This document shows, piece after piece, positions 1 to 11,753 of a DNA stretch of 64,000 nt. The notes beneath the pieces were generated by a model that was given only the letters and a program-made list of their open reading frames with translations, was not told where the DNA came from and did no database searches. The position numbers and the translations under genes are program-made. This DNA is from Dama dama (taxonomy: Eukaryota > Chordata > Mammalia > Artiodactyla > Cervidae), in contig NC_083692.1 in assembly GCF_033118175.1 (NCBI RefSeq), forward strand, positions 19,154,501 to 19,218,500. The letters run 5' to 3'. Within the stretch, counting starts at the first letter, position 1; the number at the start of each line of letters is the position of its first letter.

Positions 1-364
1 ACAGTAAAGCAACTGATCCAAAATTTCAGTCAGAAAACAGCAGGGGTAGGAAAATCAAATTCAAATCTCTCACTTCAAAACCGTTCTTTCTATGGCACCA
101 CAGCTCTCCTATAAGGCTATGTGAGCTGTTTCACTGGGTGAACCTAGCATGAAAGAGGCAATCATAACATGCTTGTTAAGGGTACTCAACTGGATATTCT
201 GGTTTATAGTGAACATTAGTGACCCCACCCTGCCCCACCCTCAGAGCTGATACAGGATACTAGAGCACTGTATCACATAATACTTTGGACACTACTTTAA
301 AAATTAACTATATAATTTATGTCTTTTTAAAAAATACAATCTATTTAGTTAAAGAGGCAAAATA

Positions 365-915
365 CACATTTGATTCTAAACTCAAGAAGTATAAAAAAGC
401 ATACAGTAAAAAACCTCCCACTTAACTCTCAGTTTCCTAACCCCCCAGGTTACCACTGGTCACTGTTCTCGGCAAATCCTTTCAAAGTTTCCTTATTCGT
501 ACACGAGCAAATACAAATACATATTCTCATTCCCCTTGTCCACAGAAATGGTAGCACAAGAAATGCACTGTCCTATACTATGCTTTCTTTTTTAAACTGT
601 ATCTTAGAAAGTTTTCTACGTCAGTAAAGAATATCCTTATTCTCTTAAAAAATTGCTTTTAACCAGCTGCACAGCCAGTGTATGAAGATATCGTAATTTA
701 TTAGGCCAATCCCCTAGTGATGGACACCGAACTTGCTTCCAACTTTTTGCCATTTCAAACCTCACTGCAGTGAGGTTATTTCACACACGAAGGGGCATAT
801 TTATAGAATAACTTCACTGAAGTACAAGGTCAAAGTATATATTCACTTCAAATCCTGATTTATACAGCCAAAGAGCGCACTCAGCAATGCAGGAGAGTGC
901 CTATTTCAACAAGCC
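365..915. repeat. Old L1M-type LINE 3' fragment
   Basis: The segment CCTAGTGATGGACACCGAAC...TTTATAGAATAACTTCACTG...AAGTACAAGGTCAAAG resembles old L1 3' ends (second-half pattern 'gatggacatt...ttgctgggtcaaag'). Diverged; exact limits are uncertain. Confidence 0.45.
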
Positions 916-1369
916 CTTGTCTACATAGTAAGCTTGCAATGCCTGAATTTTTACCAAACTGATAGGTATTAAAATACAGGATCTCAGTTTAATTTTAACT
1001 TCTATGTCTCTTATCATTAGAAAAAAATGATCATTTTTTAAAATGAACTAAGTATTCATATACTTTGTCATTTCTTCTATTTGGCTTATGGTACTTTGTT
1101 TTAGTTAAAACTTTTTAATTTAACAAACAATGAATGCCAGTTATGTACAAGGATGTACCAGTCAACAAGACTGCCCTCGTGAACTGATTTCAAGTAGGGG
1201 AAGACAGCTAATAAACAAGATAATTACAGATTAGGATAGTACTACAGTAGGGTGATGTGATAAATACATAGAATGGGACTTTCAAGTAATGTGACCAGAG
1301 AATATCTTTCTGAGGACATGACATCTGAGCTGAGACCCAAAGGATGAAAAGATGTGAAAGAGCTTTTGT

Positions 1370-1945
1370 ATTGTAAAGGATTAACTCAGCAGGTCAGGGG
1401 TGTCCAAAACCTGCATACACCAAAGGAAGATTTGGCCTGGCTCCTAGGAGATAAAAACCTTTAAGTCCTTGGAACAGCCTGCTTATTACGACTGTTTCTG
1501 TTTACATGAGGCCTTGGGTCACATTAACAATCTGATCCATGGTGGGAGTCTTGAGCCACATGGTATCTGCTTGACCTTAGGAGGGGTTAGAGAACTATGT
1601 CTGGCCATGTTTGCATGACCAACCCTGAATAAAACTCTGGGACACCCAGGCTCAAGTATGTTTTCCTGGTGAGCAGTACTCTCTGCATGTTGTCTCACAC
1701 TGCTCCTGGGAGAATTAGGCACTTGTTTGCATGACTCCACTGGGACAAGACAATTGGAAGCTTGGGCCTGGTGTCTCCTGGATCCTTGCCCTTGTGCCTT
1801 TTTCTGTTGCTAACTTTAATCTGTGTCTTTTCACTGCAGTAAACTGTAACAGTGAGTATAATAGCTTTTCTGAGATCTGTGGGTCCTTCTACTAGCTTAT
1901 CACTGAACCTGAGCATGGTCTTGGGGAACCCTGATTATATGTGTA
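1370..1945 (+). mobile_element. Probable solo LTR of an old endogenous retrovirus
   Basis: About 575 bp with an AATAAAACTC polyadenylation-like block at 1629, a CACTGCAGTAAACTGTAACA block and the ending CACTGAACCTGAGCATGGTC followed by TTGGGGAACCCTG, a pattern I associate with retroviral LTR U5 ends. No internal gag/pol/env is present. Ends and family are uncertain. Confidence 0.45.
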
Positions 1946-1949
1946 CACT

Positions 1950-3000
1950 GAAAATCATAAAATATTCCTAAAAGAAATTAAAGATCAAAAGCAAAAATAG
2001 ACAAATGGGACTACATCAAACTTTAAAACTTCTATGCATCAAAGAAACAAACAACAGAGTAAAAAGGCAACCAGAGAATGGAAGAAAATATGTGCAAATT
2101 ATATATTTGATAATGGGTTAATATCCAGAATATATAAAAGACTCCTATAACTTAACAACAAAGAAACAAATAATTTGATTTTAAAATGGCAAAAGACTTG
2201 AACAGACATTTTGATAGACATTTCTAAGAAGAATATATACAAATGGCCAACAAGCACAAAAAAGATGCTCATGTTACTAATCAGAGAAATTCAATTCAAA
2301 ACTAAAATAACATCTCTTATACCCATTAGGATGGCTACTATCAAAAAACTCCCCAGAATATAACAAGGATTAGCAAGGATGCAAGGATGTTGAATCCCTT
2401 GTGCCCTATGGATGGGCATGTAAAAGGGTACAGCTGTGATAGGAAAGGATGCAGGTTCCTCAAAAAATTAAAAACAGAACTGTCATATGGTCCAGCAACT
2501 CTACTTCCAGGTAGAGATTCAAAAGAATTGAAAGCAGTATCTCAAAGAGATATTGTATTTCACACCCAAGATCACTGCAGCACTATTTTCAAGAGCCAGG
2601 AGACAGAAGAAACTCAAATGTCTAAGATTAGATGGATAAAGGAAATGTGATACATATGTACAACAGAGTACTACTCAGCCTTAAAAGCGAAGGAAATCTT
2701 GTCACTTGCTAAAACATGAATGAACCCTGAGGACTATACTATGAAATGCATAAGCAAGTTACAAAAAGACAAATACTGCATGATTCCACTTATATAAAGT
2801 ATCTAAATTAGTCTAACTCAAAAAAAAAAAAAAAAAAAAAGCATAACTGTGTTTGTTAGGGGCTCTGGGACAGGGAAATGGGGCTATACTGTTCAACAGG
2901 CGCAGAGTATTAGCTTTGCAAGTTGAAAATGTTTTAGAAATCTACTGCACCATAATGTGAATATAGTTAACACTACTGAGCTGCACATTTAAAAATGGTT
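1950..3000 (+). mobile_element. Old L1 LINE, 3' end of ORF2 and 3' UTR
   Basis: Contains diverged ORF2 C-terminal sequence (caaatgggactacatcaaac, agacatttctaagaagaata, atacccattaggatggctac, tatggtccagcaactctact) followed by a 3' UTR. Many frame breaks, so dead. An A20 run at 2821-2840 lies inside the 3' UTR part. Confidence 0.8.
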
Positions 3001-3005
3001 AAGAT

Positions 3006-3303
3006 GGGAACTTCCCTGGTGATCCAGTGGTTAGGAATCCACCTGCCAATGCAGGGGACCTGGGTTCAATCCTTGATCCAGGAAGATCCCATGAGCTGCA
3101 AAGCAACTAAGCTCATGCACCACAACTACTGAGCCAGTGCCCTAGGGCCTGCACTCTGTAACAAGAGAAGACACTGCAAGGAGAAAACCACACACTGCAA
3201 ACAGAAAGTAGCACCCACTGCTCACCACAACTAGAAAAGCCCCCACACAGCAACAAGAGACCGAGCGCAGCCAAAAATTTTAAAAATACATAAATTTCAA
3301 AAA
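3006..3303 (+). mobile_element. tRNA-Glu-derived SINE, long CHR/SINE2 type
   Basis: Starts GGGAACTTCCCTGGTGATCC with tRNA-like box B (GGTTCAATCC) and the 'caacaagagaagacactgca' body, ending in an A-rich tail. Inserted at the 3' end of the L1 copy. Confidence 0.8.
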
Positions 3304-3519
3304 ATTGCATCTCATGTCCTCAATCACAATTAAAAAAAAATTTTTAAGACCTAAATAAATGTAGAGCTATACTGTGTGTTCAAGGATTAAAAGGCTCAAT
3401 ACTAAGGTGTCAATTCTACCAACATTCTCCCTCCTCCCCCCGCCAACTGATCTGTAAATTCAATGCAATCTCAATCAGCTTTTCTACAGTAACGTTTATT
3501 AAGTTAACATAGGAAATAG

Positions 3520-3859
3520 GGGCTTCCCTGGTGGGCCAGTGGTAAAGAATCTGCCTGCCAATGCAGGAGACATGATGATTCAGGAAGATTCCACATGCTG
3601 CAGAGCAACTAAGCCTCTAAGCCACAACTATAGAGCCTGTGCTCTAGAGCCAAGGAGCCGAAACTACCGAACCCACCCATGTCTCACAGCTACTGAAACC
3701 TGTGCACCACACAGCCCGTGCTCCCCAACAAGAGAAGCCACTGCAGTGAGAAGCCTGTGCACAACTGGACTAGCTCCCGCTGGCTACAACTGGAAAAGAG
3801 CCTGTGCAGCAATGAAGACCCAGCACAGCCAAAATTAAACAGATAAATTTATTTTTCAA
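3520..3859 (+). mobile_element. tRNA-Glu-derived SINE, long CHR/SINE2 type
   Basis: GGGGCTTCCCTGGTGGGCCA head, 'caacaagagaagccactgca' body, tail AAAATTAAACAG. The tRNA box B region is damaged. Confidence 0.8.
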
Positions 3860-5392
3860 AAAGGGAAATACAGGAGGATGTCCAAAACAACTTTCAAAGT
3901 TGGAGAACTAATGCCACATCTTATACAGTTATAGTTCTCAAAAAGCTGTTGTACTGGCACAAATATACTAAGCAGAGTCCAGAAACAGCCTGACACATAT
4001 GCACAACTGATTTTTGCCAAAGGATAGTCTTTTTCAACAAACGATGCTGAAACAACTGGATGTCCAACTGGAAAAGGTCAACTTTGATCCGTACCTCATG
4101 CCATATACAAAAAATTATACTCACAATACAGACCTAAATGCAAAACCTAAAACTATAGTTTCCAGAAGGTAATATAAGAAAAAACTTTTGAGAACTTGAG
4201 TGAAACAAAGATTAAAAAAAAAGAGACCCACAAAAGGAAAAAATAGATAAAAGAGATTTCATCAATATTTATACTGATCTATTTCTGCCCTTTAAAATAC
4301 ACTGCTAAAAAAAAAAAAGAAAATACACTAAGAAAATAAAAAGATAAGCCACAGACTGGAAGAAAATATCTGCAAATCACATATATCATAGAGGACGTGT
4401 ATCTGGAATATATAAAACTCAGTAAGAAAACAAACAACCCCAAATCTCCCAGAAAAAGAAAGAGAAAAGAAACAACCCAATTTAAAAACCAAGCAAGGGA
4501 TCTGAACAGATACTTCACCAAAGATATTGGGAAGACAAGCAGATGAAGAGACACTGCACATCATTATTCAGAGAAATGTAAATTAAAATCACAATGATAT
4601 TAGTACCCACTTACTAGAACAGCTAAAAGACTGACAAGACTGTTAAGCACTGCCGAGGATGTGGAGGAACTGGAACCCTTGTACTAGTGCAAAGTCACTG
4701 CACCAGTGCAGTGCAAAGTTACACAATCAATTTGGAAAACAGTTTGACAGTATCTTAAAAAATTATATACTTTCTACACTGGAACACATTCTACTCTTAG
4801 GCATTTACTCAAAATAAATGAAAGCAATATGTCCAATCAAAGATCTGTACATAAATGTCCACAACAGCTTTATTTGTAATAACCCAAAACCAGAAACAAT
4901 GTAAACATCCATAAACAAGTGAATGGATAAAAAAAAAAAAAAAACCTGTGGTATATCCATATAATGGAATGCAACACAGCAATAAAAAGGAACTACTGAT
5001 ACATGCTATACCACTGATGACTCTTGAAATAATTATGTTGCATGAAAGCAGCCTTACAAAAGTTAGGTACAAAAAAAAAACGTTATGTACAGTATTATTT
5101 CATTTATATAAAATTCTGGAAAATGAAAACTAGAATACAGTGACAAAAATTAGTAAGTGGTTGCCTGACAGAGAGCAGTTGGGGAGGGACAGGAGGGAGA
5201 GATTACAAGGGAAAGGAAACTTACAGGTGATGGTTATATTCATTATCTTGACTGCAGTGGTGGTTTCCATGGTATACATGTATGTCAAAACCGATCAAAT
5301 TGTATACTTTAAATGTATACTTAAAATATGTGCAGTTAACTTGGTGATAATTATTCTTTAATAAAGCCATTTTTCTTAAGTGTTTTTCAAAA
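3860..5392 (+). mobile_element. Old L1 LINE, 3' end of ORF2 and 3' UTR
   Basis: A second copy of the same ORF2 C-terminal part as 1950-3000 (ACAAACGATGCTGAAACAAC, AGATACTTCACCAAAGATAT, ATCCATATAATGGAATGCAA), so a separate insertion. Many stops; not coding. Confidence 0.8.
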
Positions 5393-5566
5393 GAGGCGAA
5401 GAGGTGTGTAGGTCCTTTGAAAACTGTCGGATTAGAAAGTGACAGAAGTACTAAGAGATTTCCAAAATGTAAAATCTTGGCTAAATATTAGAATGATGAC
5501 TTAGCATTATTTTTAAGGCTAATTAAAAACATTTTTTTTAATTATGAAAAAAGTTAAAGTAAATAT

Positions 5567-5646
5567 GTCAAAAGTGTATAATAAAGCCCATGTGGAAAAA
5601 TTTAAAATAAATACTGTCAAAAGTGTATAACAAAGTCCCATGTGTA
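5567..5646 (+). repeat. Imperfect ~50-bp tandem duplication
   Basis: TGTCAAAAGTGTATAATAAA...CCCATGTG at 5567-5595 recurs as TGTCAAAAGTGTATAACAAA...CCCATGTG at 5617-5646, with two or three differences. Confidence 0.8.
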
Positions 5647-5651
5647 CTTTG

Positions 5652-5858
5652 CATATGTGCTCAGTCCCTCAGCTGTGTCCAACTCTCTGCAACCTCTTGG
5701 ACTGAAGCCCACCAAGCTCCTTTGTCCATGGGACTTTCCAAGCAAGAATACTGGAGTGAGTTGCCACTTCCTTCTCCAAGGGATCTTCCCGATGTGTCTC
5801 CTTCATCTCCTGCATTGGCAGGCAGATTCTTTACCACTGAGTCACCTGGGAAGCTCAT
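5652..5858 (-). mobile_element. Bov-tA SINE
   Basis: Reverse orientation: ends (plus strand) in CACCTGGGAAGCTC, contains CAAGAATACTGGAGTGAGTT and the tRNA-derived part. Confidence 0.88.
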
Positions 5859-6079
5859 GTGCACCTGACCTTCCAATTATGGCATCTCAGGGTTAAATCT
5901 CATTCCATTTGTATTCCCACCCATTTTGCCCCTAGTTTTATTTTGAGGCAAACTCAGACATATCATTTCCTTTATAAATATTTTAGTGTTAATATATATT
6001 TCTAAAAGATAAGAATATAAAGGCCTCTTTGTATATGTGGCTTGGTAACTCATTTCTTTCTTTTTTTAAAAAAAATATC

Positions 6080-6210
6080 TCTCTTGATTTATTTGGCTGC
6101 ACCAGGTCTGACTTGCAGCATGTGGGATCTAGCTCCCCAACCAGGAATTGAACCCAGGCCCCCTGCATTGGGAGTTTGAAGCCTTAGCCATTGGACCAAC
6201 AGGGAAGTCC
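6080..6210 (-). mobile_element. CHR-type SINE
   Basis: TTTGGCTGCACCAGGTC...CAACAGGGAAGTCC, with box B complement. Flanked by direct repeat TCATTTCTTT at 6050-6059 and 6211-6220. Confidence 0.85.
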
Positions 6211-6234
6211 TCATTTCTTTATTAATTAAAAGAG

Positions 6235-6625
6235 AAAACAAAAAACTTTAGTTTTTAGAGCAGTTTTAGGTTCAGAACAAAACTGAGCGGAGAGTACAGA
6301 GAGTTCCCATAATACCCCTTGCCCCCCGGCAATCTTCCCCACCAACATCCTACACCCAAGTGGTACATTTTCACAATCAACCAATCTTCATTGGCATATT
6401 ATCACCTAAAATCCATAGTTTACTTTTGGGTTCACTCTTGGTACTGTATAGTCTCTGGGTTTTGAAAAATGTGCAATACATGCATCTACCATAGTACCAC
6501 ACAGAAGAGTTTCACTGTCCCCAAAACCCTGTGTGCTGCCTATTTATCCCTCCCTTCCTGCTATGCTCTGGCAACCAAGGATCATTTTACTGCTTTCAGT
6601 TTTGCCCTCAGAGACTATTTTTAAG
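6235..6625. repeat. Old L1M-type LINE fragment
   Basis: TTTAGAGCAGTTTTAGGTTC, ATCCATAGTTTACTTTTGGG, GAAGAGTTTCACTGTCCC: a pattern found in many old mammalian L1 3' regions. Diverged. Confidence 0.55.
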
Positions 6626-7317
6626 GTTCAGAAAAACCAGTGTTGTAGCCATTATAAATGGTTTCATTTCAGTGGCAAAGCCAGGATTACTCACTACACA
6701 AATGTTGTAAGGTTCAGGGAGGGCGGGGTCCTACTGGAAGTGGCCAGTATGTGGGAAGTGAGTTCCTATGAAGCCACATTTCCCAGAGCTCCAACACTGT
6801 GAAGTCAGAGGCTTCATTTTAATTTTCTCCTTTCACTTCAGAACATGTACAAGTCCAACCACTGAACACGTGTGGACCCTCAGGCAGGGAGAGTAGTTCT
6901 CGGGCAGCAAAGATCGTGGAGGTATTTTTGAGTGTGTTGGGAGGGGGGGAGGTACTTTTTAATAGAGCATGCTCGCCCATTTGGGTTTTTTTTTTAACCT
7001 TGTTTTCTGCCTGCCTGTCCTTGGCTTTTAGTTTTATTTCTGTAGTTAAAAGAAATACTATAAATATAAGTTTACAAACATTTTTAGAAGTCTGAAAAAA
7101 TGTTATCAACTTGTGTTTATAAATAGAAACTCAGCATCCTCCCTAATCTCTGCTCCACAGCATGAACATGGTGAGCAATCTGACGTACTTTCAGACACTT
7201 TTATAGCCATGTTCTGCAATCTGCTTTGCCAATATACCTCAACTTACACATTATAGTAGCAAAAAGAAATAATTTTTAAAAAATTACAGTAGCAGCACAG
7301 TAATAACCACGATAATT

Positions 7318-7545
7318 ACTAAGATTTATTGACTATGTATGTGTGAGACACTCTGCTAAGCAGTTCAGGTGAGTCATCTATTTAATCCTTATAAAACTGA
7401 GTTAATATTCTAAACTTCACTTAACAGATAAAGAAACTGATGCTTAGAGAGATCAGATAGTTTGCCAAAGAACCCACAGCTAAGAGGTTCCAGAGCTGAG
7501 ATTCTACTTCAGACAGTTTAGTCAAAAGATCCTACTATTCTCCAT
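7318..7545 (-). repeat. MIR SINE (old)
   Basis: Reverse complement of the MIR core: TTTAATCCTTATAAAACTGA, ACAGATAAAGAAACTGATGC, TTTGCCAAAGAACCCACAGC. Confidence 0.65.
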
Positions 7546-7589
7546 TAACTTATAATATTGACTGGGTAAACCATAAGACAGATTATCTC

Positions 7590-7710
7590 AAATTCTCAGT
7601 TATAAATATTTCAATGAATATTCCTGTCTATATTTCCTGGTACTCTTATGGAAATGTTTTTATAGGATAAGCTTCTAGAAGTGGTCATACTTGGTCAAAA
7701 TGTACATGCA
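7590..7710. repeat. Old L1M 3' fragment
   Basis: ATAGGATAAGCTTCTAGAAG followed by TGGTCATACTTGGTCAAAATG resembles old L1 3' ends. Confidence 0.45.
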
Positions 7711-7721
7711 TTTCTTTCTTT

Positions 7722-7830
7722 CTTCTTTGGCCGTACCTCGAGACATGTGGAATTTCCCCTACCTAGGATCCAATCCATGTTCCTGCAGTGGAAGCTCAGA
7801 GTCTTAACCACTGGAGTGCCAGGGAAGTCT
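7722..7830 (-). mobile_element. CHR-type SINE
   Basis: TTCTTTGGCCGTACCTCGAG...CACTGGAGTGCCAGGGAAGT. Confidence 0.75.
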
Positions 7831-8110
7831 AGTATATCCATTTTTAGATTTAATTGCCAGATTATCTACAAGAGGCATGTGTATGTAGAAGACTTTTTGA
7901 CAGCTTGCTTCCAAATAAAGACAAACTTTAACTCCTATGAACGCCAAATGAAGAGTGCCTATTTCCCCATACCTTCAATAGCAATAAGAATCAAGCCTTG
8001 CTCACTGAAAGGCGAAAGACAAAGGTTTTCATTTCTATGTCTGATTACTAGTATGGTTGATTTATTACCATTTATATTTCTTTTTCCTCCTCCATATATG
8101 TATACTGCTC

Positions 8111-9200
8111 ATCAGTTCAGTTCAGTCACTCAGTTGTGTCCAACTTTGCAATTCCATGGACTGCAGCAGGCCAGCCTTCCCTGTCCATTACCAACTTTCG
8201 GAGCATACTCAAACTCATATCCATTGTGTCGGTGATGCCATCCAACCATCTCATCCTCTATCATCCCATTCTCTCCCTGCCTTCAATCTTTCCCAGCATC
8301 AGGGTCTTTTCCAATGAGTCAGGTCTTTGCATGAGGTGGTCAAAGTACTGGAGCTTCGGCTTCAGCATCAGTCCCTCCAATGAATACTCAGGACTGATTT
8401 CCTTTAGGATGGACTGGTTGGATCTCCTTGCTCTCCAAGGGACTCTCAAGAGTCTTCTCCAACATCACAGTTCAAAAGTATCAACTCTTTGGTGATCAGC
8501 TTTCTTTATAGTCCACCTCTCACATCCATACATGACTAGTGGAAAAACCATAGCTTTGACTAGACGGACCTGTTAGCAAAGTAATGTCTTTGCTTTTTAA
8601 AATGCTATCTAGGTTGGTCATAGCTTTTCTTCCAAGGAGCAAGTGTCTTTTAATTTCATGGCTGAAGTCACCATCTGCAGTGATTTTGGAGCCCCCCAAA
8701 ATAAAGTCTCTCACTATTTCCCCATCTATTTGCCATGAAGTGATGGGACCAGATGCCGTGATCTTAGTTTTCTGAACACTGAGCTTTAAGCCAACTTTTT
8801 CACTCTCCTCTTTTCACTTTCAAGAGGCTAAAGAGCCTCTAAAGAGTTCTTCACTTTGTGCCATAAAGGTGGTGTCATCTGCATATCTGAGGTTATTGAT
8901 ATTTCTCCCAGGAATCTTGATTCCAGCTTGTGCTTCATTCAACCCAGCATTTTGCATGATGCACTCTGAATATAAGCAGGGTGACAATATACAGCCTTGA
9001 TGTACTCCTTTTCCGATTTGGAACCAGTCTGTTATTCCATGTCCAATTCTAAGTGTTGCTTCTGACCTGCATACAGATTTCTCAGGAGGCAGGTCAGGTG
9101 GTCTGGTATTCCCATCTCTTTCAGAATTTTCCACAGTTTGTTGTGATCCACACAGTCAAAGGCTTTGGTGTAGTCAATAAAGCAAAAGTAGTTTTTCTGT
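8111..9200 (-). mobile_element. BovB (RTE-clade LINE), 5'-truncated
   Basis: The plus strand starts with the BovB 3'-terminal CAGTTCAGTTCAGTCACTCA; the minus strand encodes part of the reverse transcriptase with GVHQGCILSPCLYSE, an RT palm motif, and LRYADDTTFMAQ, the catalytic YADD box (residues around 8885-8900 on the minus strand). BovB is a horizontally transferred LINE abundant in ruminants; its 3' end gave rise to Bov-A SINEs. Frames are broken, so it is not functional. Confidence 0.93.
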
Positions 9201-9234
9201 TTATCTCTTTTAGTAATTTGTTTCTGAGTTATGT

Positions 9235-10612
9235 CCCTTTTAACTTCATAAGCCCCTGTGCAAAGATGACACGCAAATTCGTGAAACGGTCCGTATTTTT
9301 AAGAATGAAACTAGAACACTTTCTAACACTATACACAAAAATAAACTCAAAATGGATTAAAGATCTAAATGTAAGACCAGAAACTATAAAACTCCTAGAG
9401 GAAAACATAGGCAAAACACTCTCCGACATAAACCACAGCAGGATCCTCTATGACCCACCTCCCAGAATATTGGAAATAAAAGCAAAAATAAACAAATGGG
9501 ACCTAATTAAAATGAAAAGCTTCTGCACAACAAAGGAAACTATAAGCAAAGTGAAAAGACAACCTTCAGAATGGGAGAAAATAATAGCAAATGAAGCAAC
9601 AGACAAAGAATTAATCTCAAAAATATACAAACAACTCCTACAGCTCAATTCCAGAAAAATAAATGACCCAATCAAAAAGTGGGCCAAAGAACCAAACAGA
9701 CATTTCTCCAAAGAAGACATACAGATGGCTAACAAACACATGAAAAGATGCTTAACATCACTCATTATCAGAGAAATGCAAATCAAAACCACAATGAGGT
9801 ACCATTACACGCCAGTCAGGATGGCTGCTATCCAAAAGTCTACAAGCAATAAATGCTGGAGAGGGTGTGGAGAAAAGGGAACCCTCTTACACTGTTGGTG
9901 GGAATGCAAACTAGTACAGCCACTATGGAGAACAGTGTGAAGATTCCTTAAAAAACTGGAAATAAAACTGCCATATGACCCAGCAATACCACTTCTGGGC
10001 ATACACACTGAGGAAACCAGAATTGAAAGAGACACATGCACCCCAATGTTCATCACAGCACTGTTTATAATAGCCAGGACATGGAAGCAACCTAGATGTC
10101 CATCAGCAGACGAATGGATAAGAAAGCTTTGGTACATATACACCATGGAATATTACTCAGTCATTAAAAAGAATACATTTGAATCAGTGCTAATGAGGTG
10201 GATGAAACTGGAGCCTATTATACAGAGTGAAGTAAGCCAGAAAGAAAAACACCAATACAGTATACTAACGCATATATATGGAATTTAGAAAGATGGTAAC
10301 GATAACCCTGTATGCGAGACAACAAGAGAGACACAGATGTATTGAACAGTCTTTTGGACTCTGTGGGAGAGGACGAGGGTCGGATGATATGGGAGAATGG
10401 CAATGAAACATGTAAATTATCATATGTGAAACGAATCGCCAGTCCCGGTTCGATGCATGATACAGGATGCTCGGGGCTGGTGCACTGGGATAACCCAGAG
10501 GGATGGAACGGGGAGGGAGTTGGGAGGGGAGTTCAGGATGGGGAACACATGTACACCCATGGTAGATTCAAGTCAATGTATGGCAAAACCAATACAATGT
10601 TGTAAAGTAAAC
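9235..10612 (+). mobile_element. Young ruminant L1, 5'-truncated, ORF2 C-terminus and 3' UTR
   Basis: An open frame (about 9260-9940) encodes the L1 ORF2 C-terminal region: LNVRPETIKLLEENIGKTLS, RHFSKEDIQMANKHMKRC, TPVRMAAIQKSTSNKCWRGC. It stops before the usual end, near the zinc-knuckle-like part. The 3' UTR follows (AGAAAGATGGTAACGATAAC; CCAATACAATGTTGTAAAGT). It lies immediately beside the 5'-truncated end of the BovB copy, so the two LINEs are head to head. Confidence 0.93.
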
Positions 10613-10902
10613 AGGTATATCTGTCACTAGGTATATAAGCCTTTGCCCAGTTTGTTTTTTCACTTTGTTCATGGCAGTTTTTGCCACACAGAGGTTTATT
10701 ATTCTGTATTGCTGAATATGAACTTAGATTACTTAATAAGGAAAACAACTTGTTCTTACTTTTTTCATCGAATATTATTTCATGTATATATTCCTATGTA
10801 CCAAGTCAAAGGCCTAAAAATTAACACTGTATTCCATTACATTGATATATTTATAATCTTCATGTTATTTACTTACTTTACATATTTATTTATAAGAAAA
10901 AG

Positions 10903-11017
10903 CATTGTGGGAGGGAGGTTCAAGAGGGAGGTGATGTACATATACTTATGGTTGATTCATGTTGTTGTATGGCAGAAACCAATACAACATTGTAAAGCAA
11001 TTATCCTCCAATTAAAG
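10903..11017 (+). mobile_element. Ruminant L1 3' tail
   Basis: GGGAGGGAGGTTCAAGAGGG...GCAGAAACCAATACAACATT...CAATTATCCTCCAATTAAA: last ~115 bp of the L1 3' UTR. A SINE follows directly. Confidence 0.8.
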
Positions 11018-11372
11018 GGTTTCCCTGGTTGTGCAGTGGATAAGGATTCACCTGCCAATGCAGGAGACTTGGGTTCGATCCCCAATCTGGGAAGATCCCA
11101 CATAGATGCAGAGCAACTAAGCCCACGAGCTAGAACTACTGAAGCCTGCACACTGCAGGGCGGCACATCACAATTACTGAGTCCACATGCTGCAACTACT
11201 GAAGCCCATGCACCTAGAGCCTGTGTTCTGCAACGAGAGAGGCCACCACAGTGAGAAATACGAGCATGGTAACTACAGAGTCGCCCCTACTCGCCACAGC
11301 TAAAAAGGCCTGCACAGCAACAGAGACCCAGCACAGCCAAAAATAAATGAATAAATAAATAAAATTATCTTT
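11018..11372 (+). mobile_element. tRNA-Glu-derived SINE, long CHR/SINE2 type
   Basis: GGGTTTCCCTGGTTGTGCAG head, intact box B GGTTCGATCC, long body and an (AAATA)n tail. Confidence 0.85.
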
Positions 11373-11440
11373 AAAAATAAATTTAAAAAAATAAAAAGTA
11401 CCAATAAGACTTTATAGATACTGTTAGAAAGTTGTCTGTT

Positions 11441-11753
11441 GAAAGTCAAAGTCACTCAGTCGTGTCCGACTCTTTGTGACCCCATGGACTATACGGTCCA
11501 TAGAATTCTCCAGGCCAGAACATTGGAGTGCGTAGCCTTTCCCTTCTCCAGGGGATCTTCCCAACCTAGGGATCAAACCCAGGTCTCCTGCATTGCAGGT
11601 GGATTCTTTACCAGCTGAGCCACAAGGGAAGCCCAAGAATACTGGAGTGGGTGGCCTATCCCTTCTCCAGGGGATCTTCCCGACCCAGGAATCAAACCAG
11701 GGTCTCCCGCATTGCAGGCAGATTCTTTACTAGCTGAACTGTCAGGGAAGCCC
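11441..11753 (-). mobile_element. Bov-tA SINE with duplicated tRNA-derived unit
   Basis: Reverse orientation. The unit from AGAATACTGGAGTG through GGGAAGCCC occurs twice in tandem (about 11515-11635 and 11636-11753), after a single BovA-type head (CAGTCGTGTCCGACTCTTTG). Confidence 0.88.

Noticed and set aside
7681..8235. 184-codon open frame on the plus strand
   Set aside because: It crosses an old L1 piece, an antisense CHR SINE and antisense BovB. No consistent protein.
9053..9940. 295-codon open frame on the plus strand
   Set aside because: It is L1 ORF2 C-terminal sequence preceded by antisense BovB; a dead LINE fragment, not a host gene.
10643..11254. 203-codon open frame on the plus strand
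   Set aside because: The C-terminal half is translated SINE (tRNA-derived) and the rest is A/T-rich intron.
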